Assembly (NCBI RefSeq): GCF_001870905.1
Contig: NZ_LNDC01000100.1
Coordinates: 1-64,000 of the forward strand
DNA: 64,000 nt
Direction of reading: 5' to 3'
Source of the DNA: Geitlerinema sp. PCC 9228
GTDB taxonomy: Bacteria; Cyanobacteriota; Cyanobacteriia; Cyanobacteriales; PCC-9228
The notes beneath the pieces were generated by a model. That model saw only the letters and a program-made list of their open reading frames with translations, ran no database searches and was not told the DNA's origin. Below, in pieces: positions 44,098-52,596 of this stretch (position 1 is the stretch's first letter; each line of letters opens with the position of its first letter). The translations under genes and the position numbers were made by a program.

Positions 44098-47073
44098 CTA
44101 TCCCCCCACCACTTGATTCAAAAACCACTTCCAATGTCGCGCTGGTTTTTCCCAAGACCAATCCTGCATAGCTTGGCTGGCTTGAATGCCGACGGCTTGG
44201 GCGATCGCGCGATCGCTGTAAACTTGTTCTAGCTGTTCCACCATCTCTTCTATATCCGATTCCCCCCATCCCTCAACGCCGGTTTCTTGGTTGGCTGGCG
44301 TAACGGGGGATTGTTGGTGCAGGGGATAGCAAATATCGTCTCGGATTAAGTCCAAATGTCCGGTATTGGCAGATAAAATCGTAGGAACGCCGCAAGCAAG
44401 GCATTCTTTAGCTATTTGATTGGTACCTCCTTCCGCGCGGGAGGGAAAAATGGCCGCATCGGCGGTGCGCAGAATTTGCCCCATCATGGGATTGGGAACG
44501 GTACCCACGTCAACCACGGCTTCCGGGGGAATGCCATTGGCTTGCAACCAAGGGGCGATCGCCAAGCGAGCCTGCCGGTCGATTTCGGGAACGCCCACGA
44601 TGTGGGGGCTGCGGGCTAGATCCGCGACCAGTTCTGGCCAAAAGTTGTGCCAGGCTACCATTAAAATGGCTTCGGGGTGGCGCTGGCGAAATGCTTTAAA
44701 CGCAGCAATAACCAAATCCTGCCCTTTGCGGTATTCCAATTTGCCACCGGAAAACACCACAAAGCGATCGCTCAATAAGTTCGATGGTGGTGCTGGATGA
44801 AAAACCGTTCGGTCAATGCCTTCGTGGATAGTGCGCACCTGGGAAATGCCTGCCTCCTGCAATCGTTGCCGGTTCCAATGGGAACTTACCACCAGCCAGT
44901 CAAAGGTTTGCGCTTTTTCCCAAGCCGCCGCCGACAGTTGCGTATCTTCAAACACCAACACACCGATTTTGACCGCCGCTTCGATGCGATCGAATACTGG
45001 CAGGGTTTCCAACTGGTTGCCTAAGGGATAAAGCACAGGAAAATCGCAGCGAATGGTTTCTCCGGTTTCCAGTTTTTCCTGTAGTTGCTGCTGTTGCCGC
45101 AGGAAAGGATACAGCCAACGGCGATAGAGCGGATGCAGGTAGCTCAGGCTGCTGGCTGCCGGCTGCAGCAACACCGGTTGAAACCGATTCTCTCGATCGC
45201 AAATTAGCTGTAATGTCAAGTGCAATCCGTACAATCCCCAAGCTGTATTCAAACTGAGGGGAAAGCCCAAACCCACCTTTTGCCTAGATGTGCGAGGGGC
45301 AGGGTCGCTAGCGGCTTGCATTTGAGCCAGTTGGTCGGTGACCTGTTGCCACACCGATGCCCAATCTCCAGGTTGCGGTTGGCGGAACAGTCGCATGGTG
45401 GGATACCAAGGGCTATCCCGGCGATGGAGCAACCAACGCCAGTCGGCAGCAAAAGGTAACAAAAGCCAAACCGGTTGACCCAAAGCTCCTGCTAAATGGG
45501 CTACAGCAGTATCGATAGAAATAACCAAATCCAACTGCGCGATCGCGGCTGCTGTATCGGCAAAATCGGCAAACTGGCTGCCCAAATCGATCGTTTCGGG
45601 AACATCGGCAACTTGTTGGGCGGCAACACCAGTTTGCAAGCTGTAAAGAACGACCCCCGGTATTGAAGCCAAAGCACGAAAATCTTCCCAAGGCACAGAA
45701 CGCCGTCTTTCCATGGGATTTTCTGGATTGCCTGCCCAGACAACCCCCACCTTCAAGCGATCGCTGGGAAAAACCGCATCCCCCTGCCAGGTTGGTGCTT
45801 CCAAATAGGGCACGCTGTTGGGTACGGTTTCCAGGGTCGTTCCCAACCGATGGGGCAACCCCATCAACGGCACGTACAGGTCAAACGCGGGCAAATCTTC
45901 CTGTGGCGATATCAACGTGACATATGGCTGCAAGCAGGAAAACAAACGTCGCAGGGGGTCGGGACACTCGAAAATCAGCTCGGCACCCTGCCGTGCTAGG
46001 ATCGGAAGGTAGCGAACGAACTGAATGGTATCGCCCCAACCCTGTTCGGGGTAGACAAACAGCGTTCTCCCTGCCAGAGGTGACCCATCCCATAAAGCAG
46101 CGTTGGTATTTTTTTTGTCAGTAGCTCGATGGTCAAGGGGGTGGGAGGGCAGTTGGGCGCGCCACTCGTATTCGGCAAATCCTTCCAACCAATTTCCCTG
46201 TAGGAGCGCGATCGCTGCCAATCCCATATGCGCGCGAGGGTGGTGGGGGTTGGTTTGTAAAGCAGCGGTATAGCTTTCGGTGGCTGCTGCAAGATTTTGT
46301 TGCTGTTTGTAGGTATTGCCTAAATTCACCCAAGCATCCTCGTATTGGGGGTTGTGTTGTAAGGCTTTTTGATAGGCAGCGATCGCTTCTGCTAGCTGAC
46401 CTTGGGTTTGCAGGGTATTGCCAATATTGTTGTGAATTTCTGGTGCCTCGGGTTTGTCAGTCAGGGCTTTTTGAAAGCAATCAATGGCGGCGGCAAATTG
46501 TTCTTGCTGTGCGAGGGCAATGCCTAGATTGTTGCGGGCTTCGGCAAAGTTGGGCTGCAGTTGCAGGGCTTGGCGGTAGTAGGCAATGCCTTCTTCGATT
46601 TTTCCTTGTGCCACCAAAATTTGCCCAATATGGTTGTAGGCGCTGGCGTTGGGTTGAATGGCGAGGGAACGGCGAAATTGCGCCATCGCAGCTTTGGTAT
46701 CGCCGGCGGCTTTGAAGGTACTGCCCAACTGGTTGCAAAGTTCGATGGAATTGGGTTTTTGTTGCAAAGCTTGCTGGTATTTGGCGATCGCTTCGGTATA
46801 CTTGCGATGGGTTTTGTAAACCAATCCCAAGTTCGCCAATGCTTTGACATGTTGCGGGTCTATGGCTAAAACCTTTTGCCAGCAAATGGCTGCTTCCGAG
46901 AGGTTTCCCTGGAAATAAGCCACCACACCCAAACCAAACCAAGCATCCACCTGGTTTTCATCTCGTTCCAAAACTTGTTGGTAGCGCCTTTGGGCAGCTT
47001 GCCAGTTACCCGATTGGCACTGCTGTTGGGCAGCTGAGAGGGTTTGGGAAATAGAAAAGGAATCGTCGGCCAT
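44098..47073 (-). CDS. TPR protein fused to GT9-like and GT4-like glycosyltransferase domains
   Basis: A 991-aa protein. Residues 1-310 are about nine TPR units (KALANLGLVYKTHRKYTEAIAKYQQALQ type). Residues about 330-590 are a heptosyltransferase-like region (TLFVYPEQGWGDTIQFVRYLP, VVWAGNPENPMERRRS, ISIDTAVAHLAGALG, WRWLLHRRDSPWYPTMRLF). Residues about 640-985 hold a GT4-type domain (FSGGKLEYRKGQDLVIAAF, FPSRAEGGTNQIAKECLACGVPTILS). TPR-GT9 proteins are common in cyanobacteria; the extra GT4 domain makes this a longer fusion. Acceptor and sugar are unknown. Cytoplasmic, no signal peptide. Confidence 0.85.
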   Translation of the reverse strand: MADDSFSISQTLSAAQQQCQSGNWQAAQRRYQQVLERDENQVDAWFGLGVVAYFQGNLSEAAICWQKVLAIDPQHVKALANLGLVYKTHRKYTEAIAKYQQALQQKPNSIELCNQLGSTFKAAGDTKAAMAQFRRSLAIQPNASAYNHIGQILVAQGKIEEGIAYYRQALQLQPNFAEARNNLGIALAQQEQFAAAIDCFQKALTDKPEAPEIHNNIGNTLQTQGQLAEAIAAYQKALQHNPQYEDAWVNLGNTYKQQQNLAAATESYTAALQTNPHHPRAHMGLAAIALLQGNWLEGFAEYEWRAQLPSHPLDHRATDKKNTNAALWDGSPLAGRTLFVYPEQGWGDTIQFVRYLPILARQGAELIFECPDPLRRLFSCLQPYVTLISPQEDLPAFDLYVPLMGLPHRLGTTLETVPNSVPYLEAPTWQGDAVFPSDRLKVGVVWAGNPENPMERRRSVPWEDFRALASIPGVVLYSLQTGVAAQQVADVPETIDLGSQFADFADTAAAIAQLDLVISIDTAVAHLAGALGQPVWLLLPFAADWRWLLHRRDSPWYPTMRLFRQPQPGDWASVWQQVTDQLAQMQAASDPAPRTSRQKVGLGFPLSLNTAWGLYGLHLTLQLICDRENRFQPVLLQPAASSLSYLHPLYRRWLYPFLRQQQQLQEKLETGETIRCDFPVLYPLGNQLETLPVFDRIEAAVKIGVLVFEDTQLSAAAWEKAQTFDWLVVSSHWNRQRLQEAGISQVRTIHEGIDRTVFHPAPPSNLLSDRFVVFSGGKLEYRKGQDLVIAAFKAFRQRHPEAILMVAWHNFWPELVADLARSPHIVGVPEIDRQARLAIAPWLQANGIPPEAVVDVGTVPNPMMGQILRTADAAIFPSRAEGGTNQIAKECLACGVPTILSANTGHLDLIRDDICYPLHQQSPVTPANQETGVEGWGESDIEEMVEQLEQVYSDRAIAQAVGIQASQAMQDWSWEKPARHWKWFLNQVVGG

Positions 47074-47233
47074 ATGGCAGCAAAAACTCCGGCACCATCG
47101 CAGTATTTGCGTTTATTGTCCCACAGGTTGAGCTTTTTCCCTCCCCAACACGGCAATAGCCGATTTTGACCGGGCTCAGCACAAGCGGGAGATAAATTTG
47201 TTATAAAAGTTTACGAAATAAATGGGTAGAGCA

Positions 47234-47932
47234 ATGCTGAGACTCATCACCGATTTCGACGGACCAATTATGGATGTCTCCCAGCGCTACTATCGCGTTT
47301 ACCAGCATTGTCTGGGGGCGACCCGTTGGCGGGGGCAACAAGTACATATGTTGCCAAAAGAGGAATTTTGGGCGTTAAAGCGATCGCGGGTTCCCGAACG
47401 CAAGATTGGTATGCTCTCTGGCTTGGATGAAGAACAGGGGCAACAGTTTGCCCGCTGCCGCCGGAATTTGATTCACAGCCCGCCGTTTTTGCCCCTCGAC
47501 CGCCCCCAACCTGGTGCTATAGAGGCAATCGAAAGGGTACAAAAAGCTGGTGTTGAGGTGGTCATTCTCACCATGCGGACCATTTTAGAGCTCGAAGCCG
47601 GTTTAAATTGCAGCCGCCTGGGGCATTTATTTCCCGTTTCCTCGCGCTGCTGTTTTGGTCACGATTGCCAAAAAACCATTGATGTGGAAGACAAACCAAA
47701 GCTGATGGCAAAAACGCTAGACACGCTGCCACCAGCTTCCAAAACGGTTATGGTTGGGGATACGGAAGCCGACATTATTGCCGCCAAATCTCACGGGATT
47801 CCCGTTATTGCCGTATTGTGTGGCATTCGCGATCGCGAACGGTTGGCGGTTCATCTCCCCGATGCCATTGTTGAGGATCTGCCTGCCGCCGTCGATCGAT
47901 TGTTGCAAGACTTCTTTTTAGAAGCCAGCTAA
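47234..47932 (+). CDS. HAD-family hydrolase
   Basis: A 232-aa cytoplasmic phosphatase-like protein. Motif I is ITDFDGPIMD (Asp7 and Asp9 of the chosen start), motif II VVILTMRT, motif III lysine in DKPKLM, motif IV VGDTEADIIAAKSHG. The cap region (about 15-80) is helical and rich in Arg/Cys. The ATG at 47234 gives the compact family N-terminus; an ATG at 47222 adds four residues and has no better ribosome site. It is divergent from the TPR-glycosyltransferase. Substrate unknown; phosphoglycolate phosphatase-like enzymes have a similar fold. Confidence 0.85.
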   Translation: MLRLITDFDGPIMDVSQRYYRVYQHCLGATRWRGQQVHMLPKEEFWALKRSRVPERKIGMLSGLDEEQGQQFARCRRNLIHSPPFLPLDRPQPGAIEAIERVQKAGVEVVILTMRTILELEAGLNCSRLGHLFPVSSRCCFGHDCQKTIDVEDKPKLMAKTLDTLPPASKTVMVGDTEADIIAAKSHGIPVIAVLCGIRDRERLAVHLPDAIVEDLPAAVDRLLQDFFLEAS

Positions 47933-47996
47933 TAACCGTTCGCGAAAGCTGCCATCACCTGAAGCCGACCGCGCTCAAAAACCAGCAACCTCAACT

Positions 47997-48605
47997 CTAG
48001 CGAATGTAGTTGCTGGTCAGCCACAACATCCCTAAAGTAACCACCGATGCCACGGCTTCCGGCTGTACCCCACTAGGTAGAGTTAGGGGAAGCAAAGCTT
48101 CTAAGGCGCTACCAAGCAGCAAACCAACAGCTAATCCACCTAGAGAAAGCAATACCGAACGCCCAAAGCGTTTTTCTTTGCTATTGAGCAAGTACAGCGT
48201 TCCCCCAAACCCTAGGGCAAGTGCTAGAGAAGGAGAAGCCAGTACGCCAATGGCCGCTAAAACGGCAAAAGCAGCGCTAGAGCGCAGTAAAAATGGTTTG
48301 TCTGGTTGGTCGAGAAATCTTTCCAACCACTCAGGCCTTTTTTGCGGTGGGTTGACATTCAGCTTGGGCGGGGCAGCGGGCGCTTTATCTTCCGCAAACC
48401 GGATGCGTTCGGGAACTTTGATTTTCCCTTCCTGCCGCATCCGCAAGCGTTCCATCAAAATCGCGTCGTAGGCAGCTTCGATGGACTCCAAGCGAGCGCG
48501 ATCGTCTTTATACTGTTCTACAAGACGTGCTTTGGCGGCCTGAATTTCATCAAACGAGGCATCCTCCGGAACCCCAAGCTGTTCGTAGTGACTTAGATCG
48601 CTCAT
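47997..48605 (-). CDS. CPP1-like protein (J-like domain plus membrane helices)
   Basis: A 202-aa protein. The N-terminus (1-60) is J-domain-like (HYEQLGVPEDASFDEIQAAKARLVEQYKDDRARLESIEAAYDAILMERLRMRQEGKI) but lacks the HPD tripeptide, as expected for the CPP1/DUF3353 family. After a Pro-rich linker there are four hydrophobic segments (about 105-200). Plant CPP1 stabilises protochlorophyllide oxidoreductase; the cyanobacterial role is less clear. Likely thylakoid or plasma membrane. Convergent with the HAD gene. Confidence 0.88.
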   Translation of the reverse strand: MSDLSHYEQLGVPEDASFDEIQAAKARLVEQYKDDRARLESIEAAYDAILMERLRMRQEGKIKVPERIRFAEDKAPAAPPKLNVNPPQKRPEWLERFLDQPDKPFLLRSSAAFAVLAAIGVLASPSLALALGFGGTLYLLNSKEKRFGRSVLLSLGGLAVGLLLGSALEALLPLTLPSGVQPEAVASVVTLGMLWLTSNYIR

Positions 48606-48715
48606 GTTTCAATCTTTTATTTCCCCTACAACCTAGCTTAGCCTGAGATTGGCTTAACCAGCACTGGTTTTATCCAGGAGTTGAAAATAATTTTTGTGCC
48701 TACTGCTAAAGCAAC

Positions 48716-48949
48716 TTGACACTCTCACAAATAGAATTCGTGAGATTCTCGCCCCATCGGGTGTGCCTAGATAGATTAGCTATGAATTGGTCCATCCCCG
48801 GTAACAGGGACCCTCGACGAGCATTTTTCCGCCCTGTTGTGAACGTACTCCAGCACAAATGTAGCACATTTTTGACGGCGGCTAAAGCCGCACGGGTCGC
48901 TTTTCATCCCTGCTTTAAAAAGTCAGAGCTTTCAAGCTCCCGATTCATG
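48716..48949 (+). mobile_element. IS200/IS605-like TnpB-less element, copy A
   Basis: A 234-bp block starting TTGACACTCTCAC and ending GATTCATG. It is about 85-90 percent identical by eye to the reverse complement of 51407-51633. It has a 5' palindrome (CTCACAAAT-AGA-ATTCGTGAG, one mismatch, 48724-48744), the GGTAACAGGGACC segment, and the 3' GCGGC-TAAA-GCCGC and CCCTG/CAGAG hairpins shared with copy 1. No ORF survives. This is consistent with a non-autonomous IS605-group derivative or an omega-RNA-bearing right end; the family is inferred from structure. Confidence 0.6.
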
Positions 48950-49244
48950 CGGTAGAATAAAAAACTTAGCCCAGATCCAAATCGCTGGTCGTTTCTTCAT
49001 AAAAATTCAAATGGTTGTATACCAGATCGCCAAGTAGGCAACTTGGAAAGGACCAGGGTCTTCGCTCGGCAAGAATCAAAACCGTCACAGCGAAAGGAAG
49101 TTTCGATGTTCGGGTGGGGCCAAAGGTGGTCAGTGTCTCGCGCCGCTATATCCCACGCATATTTCGCCATGATGGCTATGGATATGAATGTCAAAGAAGC
49201 CGAATAATGTCAAGGAAATCACCCATGAGGAGGTAGCAGTATCG

Positions 49245-50018
49245 ATGGGTTCTGTGCAAGACCAAATCGTCGCAATTACAGGAGCAAGCAGCGGCATTGG
49301 TGCTTCCTGTGCCAAATATTTTGCGGCTGCCGGTGCCAAGTTGCTGCTAGCGGCGCGCCGTCTGTCGCGTTTGCAGGAGCTAGCTGCGGAACTGCGCCAA
49401 GAATACGATGTTGAGGTAAAAACCATACCTCTAGACGTACGCGATCGCACTCAAGTAGAAAATGCCATTGAATCTTTACCCCCCGAATGGCGAAATATTG
49501 AAATTTTAATTAACAATGCTGGTTTGAGCCGCGGTCGCGATCCCCTGCAAGACGGTCACTACCAAGATTGGGAGGAAATGATCGATACCAATGTTAAGGG
49601 ATTGCTATACGTTTCCCGCGCGGTTCTTACCGATATGGTGGCACGCAACAGCGGTCATATTGTCAATATTGGTTCTATTGCCGGTCGCCAACCCTATCCC
49701 GGGGGCAATGTCTACTGCGGTTCCAAGGCAGCTGTGAAATCCATTACCGAAGGGTTGAAACAGGATTTGCTGGGAACGGCGATTAAAGTAACCTGCATCG
49801 AACCGGGATTGGTGGAAACGGAATTTAGCCAGGTTCGCTTCCACGGCGATACGGAACGCGCCAAAAAGACCTACGAGGGTCTTACACCGCTCACGCCAGA
49901 CGATATTGCTGATGTCATTTTGTTTGTCGTCACCCGAGCTGCCCACGTCAACATCAGCGATATGTTGGTTCTTCCTGTAGACCAAGCGACAGCCACTATG
50001 ACACACCGGCAACAGTGA
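49245..50018 (+). CDS. Short-chain dehydrogenase/reductase (YdfG-like)
   Basis: A 257-aa classical SDR: ITGASSGIGASCA (NADP-binding Gly motif), AARRLSRL (Arg residues favouring NADP), NNAG, catalytic Ser in NIGSIAGRQPYPG, YCGSKAAVK (Tyr-x3-Lys) and EPGLVETEFSQVRF. The pattern is closest to the YdfG/3-hydroxy acid dehydrogenase group, but substrate cannot be fixed. ATG 49245 follows GAGGAGG (49227-49233). The gene lies within the DNA bracketed by the two inverted IS-like copies and points toward the apyrase gene. Confidence 0.88.
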   Translation: MGSVQDQIVAITGASSGIGASCAKYFAAAGAKLLLAARRLSRLQELAAELRQEYDVEVKTIPLDVRDRTQVENAIESLPPEWRNIEILINNAGLSRGRDPLQDGHYQDWEEMIDTNVKGLLYVSRAVLTDMVARNSGHIVNIGSIAGRQPYPGGNVYCGSKAAVKSITEGLKQDLLGTAIKVTCIEPGLVETEFSQVRFHGDTERAKKTYEGLTPLTPDDIADVILFVVTRAAHVNISDMLVLPVDQATATMTHRQQ

Positions 50019-50126
50019 GGAAGAAAAAAAGATAGCAACAAGGGATGTGCCTGTTATTCGGGTTGAAAAATTGGGTACGTCAAGCCACTTCTTTAAAAAT
50101 ATGCAATAGACAATCGGGGATGTTTC

Positions 50127-50268
50127 TAGGGGCGTAACGCGTAAGCGCCCCTACAGCCAGGGCAATTGGAACATTCCAGACAATCGTTGTTTCTCAGAAA
50201 TGGGATCGACCTACAAAATATCGGGGTAGTACCCCCCACGAAAGGAGCAACCCTGGTGTAGTTGCCCC
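50127..50268. repeat. Cluster of three short palindromes
   Basis: The 360-nt gap between the SDR and apyrase genes contains TAGGGGCG...CGCCCCTA (50127-50153), GGGGTAGTACCCC (50223-50235) and GGAGCAAC...GTTGCCCC (50244-50268). They are REP-like hairpins sharing GGGGC/GCCCC cores, and lie where two convergent transcripts would end. No gene is visible in the gap. Confidence 0.55.
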
Positions 50269-50378
50269 TACAGACAACTTGTGGTTTCCCTATTTCGGAT
50301 TTGGCATCAATCATTCCTTACATGTTTTCAAGAAATTCTTATAAGTCTGTAGCCGTATTTTCTACACCTAGGGAAAAC

Positions 50379-51374
50379 TCAAACAATTTCTATGCCTTCG
50401 CACTTATAATTGCCTAAAAAAATCTCCTCGCTGAGCAAGTCTCCATTTAAATGAAAACAGAAGATATACGTTTCGGTGCGATCGCCGCATTCCAGGCTTT
50501 TGAGAGCCACGCATTCCTCGGGATGTCCGGGAATAAACTTAATGGAAGAAACCCCGCGTTCGGGGATACAATCGCCTATCCTACGCACTTGGATATCCTG
50601 AAACGTCTCATCAGCCACAATCAACGTATTGCTGCCGCGATCGCGTTCGTCGGCTTCCTCATCAAACGGTTCAAAACTTACCTTCCGGGGAAAAAAATAC
50701 CAAAGTTGCTTGCCTGGATGCCACTCCGCTGCTTCGTGGGTGAGATATCCCTGACTGGAATCAACTCCCACCGCGCGTCGCATAGCTTCATAGCAATCGT
50801 GCCAGTTGGCGCTATGAATGCGATAGTCCGGGTCCACAAACTTCACCCACTCCAGTTCGCCGGTTTGTACGTTGCCTTTGTCATCCGTAGTTACCCTGCC
50901 GTGGCTGCCTACAACCAATTGGTCGCCTTTGAGGGTTGCCCACTCGGCTTTAAACCCTTTAAATTTCTCGTCGCCGCTGCCAGTTATCAAAATATTGCGG
51001 GGGATTAACTCGTGTTCGTGGCGAATCTCGCAAATCAACCCCGTGCGATCGTCAAGGGCAATTAATTTGTCGCCAAAGCGGACCAACTCCGAAAACTCAG
51101 CTCCGCGACCGGCTTCGGCAATAAGACTAAGGAGATGGTTGCGTCCACCTTGGGTTTCGGGAACTTCTTCAAAAGAATAGCTGACTTTTCCAGTACTCGG
51201 ATCCAAAGTACGATACATGCGATCGTAGCGTAGGAGAGACTGCCAAGCAATCTGCCCGTCTTCTAATTCTACCTGCGAATCCAAATCTTCATCCGTGACA
51301 ATGGCAACGTTATAGGTGGATGTATCCGGGCTATAACGAGCCAGGCGCTGTTCGTCGAGATGCTCGCCTAACAT
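50379..51374 (-). CDS. Apyrase / calcium-activated nucleotidase family (CANT1-like)
   Basis: A 331-aa protein matching the soluble calcium-activated nucleotidase family (Pfam apyrase, PF06079) known from human CANT1 and blood-feeding arthropods. Recognisable blocks are ELVRFGDKLIALDDRTG (96-112), FKGFKAEWATLK (138-149), GYLTHEAAEW (209-218), WYFFPRKVS (225-233), DERDRGSNTL (242-251), SSIKFIPGH (276-284) and KCEGIEIV at the end. The family hydrolyses nucleoside di- and triphosphates with Ca2+. Unlike CANT1 it has no signal peptide or anchor, so it should be cytosolic unless exported by another route. It lies inside the inverted IS-remnant island, convergent with the SDR gene. Confidence 0.85.
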   Translation of the reverse strand: MLGEHLDEQRLARYSPDTSTYNVAIVTDEDLDSQVELEDGQIAWQSLLRYDRMYRTLDPSTGKVSYSFEEVPETQGGRNHLLSLIAEAGRGAEFSELVRFGDKLIALDDRTGLICEIRHEHELIPRNILITGSGDEKFKGFKAEWATLKGDQLVVGSHGRVTTDDKGNVQTGELEWVKFVDPDYRIHSANWHDCYEAMRRAVGVDSSQGYLTHEAAEWHPGKQLWYFFPRKVSFEPFDEEADERDRGSNTLIVADETFQDIQVRRIGDCIPERGVSSIKFIPGHPEECVALKSLECGDRTETYIFCFHLNGDLLSEEIFLGNYKCEGIEIV

Positions 51375-51406
51375 AGTGTCTCCTGCAAAGGTTTGACGAA
51401 AAAAGA

Positions 51407-51633
51407 CGGGAACTTGAAAGCCCTGCCTCTTTCCCAGCAGGGATGAAAAGCGACCCGTGCGGCTTTAGCCGCCGTCAAAATGTGCTACAGTTACATGAAA
51501 GTACGTCCACAATGGGGCGGAAAAATGCTCGTCGAGGGTCCCTGTTGCCGGGGATGGACTAGTTCGTAGCTAATCTATCTAGGCACACCCAATGAAGCGA
51601 GAATCTCACGAATAGAATTCGTGAGAGTGTCAA
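51407..51633 (-). mobile_element. IS200/IS605-like TnpB-less element, copy B (inverted)
   Basis: Minus-strand copy of the 48716-48949 element. Its outer end carries a perfect 9-bp stem CTCACGAAT-AGA-ATTCGTGAG (51605-51625); the inner part has GCGGCTAAAGCCGC and CCCTG/CAGGG stems. The last bases diverge from GATTCATG. With copy A it forms a 2.9-kb inverted pair around the SDR and apyrase genes. It starts 32 nt upstream of the apyrase ATG and therefore may supply or disrupt that promoter. Confidence 0.6.
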
Positions 51634-51717
51634 CGGCAGAGAGCATTGTAGGCAAAGCCTACAAGATTTTCTGGCCGCAATCGCGTATCGAGCCGCTACC
51701 ATAGAACCATGCTCTAC

Positions 51718-52596
51718 CTATTGTGGTTGGCTGCTAGCCGGCGATCCCTCTAACACTGAAAGCGCCGATGCGGGTTCAAAACGAGAGGTTTGTTGGTTTT
51801 CCGGTGCTATACAGCAATCCAACAGCGGTTGCTGAGCAATGTCACCTAGGGCAACCGTATCTTGCTGCAGTAAATGAACCCAGGTGTCCTGAACGGCTTG
51901 ATTGTTTGGTTGTTGGCGTTTCAGCTGCGCTACAATTTCCGTGGTTTCGTGCCAAATGCCATTTTCCGCGTAGGCTTGAGCTTTGGCTAGAGGTGTTTCG
52001 GCGGCAGCGAGTTGCCGTTGCAGTTGGTCACTTTCTTCCACCCGTTGCAACCGACCGAAAGCTACAATGTCTTGCAAGCGGTCTTCTGGTTCGCAGATGG
52101 CGGCTACCGACCAGCGGTATTGTTCGCCCACTTGCAGCGGAGGTGCGGTTTCTGGTAGGGAAAAGCTGATAATCCCGGGTGTTTCCCCCACTTCTAGGGT
52201 TTGGCGGTAGGTATAGGTTTCGGAAGCATTTCGAATGGTAAATTCTACTTTCTGGGCGCTGGTTTGCGATAGGTACGCGAAGAAAGTGGGACGTTCGGAA
52301 ACGGTCATTCCCGTTTTGTTTTGGGGCAACAGTAGGGCAACTGTGGTCATGTTGGCAGAGCCGTTGTTGCTGGCTGTGGGGGCTTCACAACCACCGCGCG
52401 TACCACCACCAGCGGTTTGTTGTGGTCCTCCTTCGGTGGGAGGTAAATCAAAGTGAATCTGAGTGGCTTTTTCTAGGGAGTTGGCAGCGGTGGTTTGCGC
52501 GCGTGCGGAACTGCCCGCCTGGGGGAAATTTCCGATGCCCATGGTGCCTGCCAAGACAATTGTGGATAGATAAATTGGGAGTTTGCGAGCTTTCAT
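51718..52596 (-). CDS. DUF928 family exported protein
   Basis: A 292-aa protein with a signal peptide (LPIYLSTIVLAGTMGIG...SARAQ), a Gly/Thr-rich segment, and the DUF928 core: TTVALLLPQNKTGMTVSERPTFFAYL, then PPLQVGEQYRWSVAAICEPEDR and a helical C-terminus. DUF928 is a cyanobacterial family of unknown function often found near CHAT-TPR and filamentous-haemagglutinin genes; both follow here, but upstream in transcription order and 886 nt away. Two Cys pairs suggest disulfides in the periplasm. Confidence 0.85.
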   Translation of the reverse strand: MKARKLPIYLSTIVLAGTMGIGNFPQAGSSARAQTTAANSLEKATQIHFDLPPTEGGPQQTAGGGTRGGCEAPTASNNGSANMTTVALLLPQNKTGMTVSERPTFFAYLSQTSAQKVEFTIRNASETYTYRQTLEVGETPGIISFSLPETAPPLQVGEQYRWSVAAICEPEDRLQDIVAFGRLQRVEESDQLQRQLAAAETPLAKAQAYAENGIWHETTEIVAQLKRQQPNNQAVQDTWVHLLQQDTVALGDIAQQPLLDCCIAPENQQTSRFEPASALSVLEGSPASSQPQ

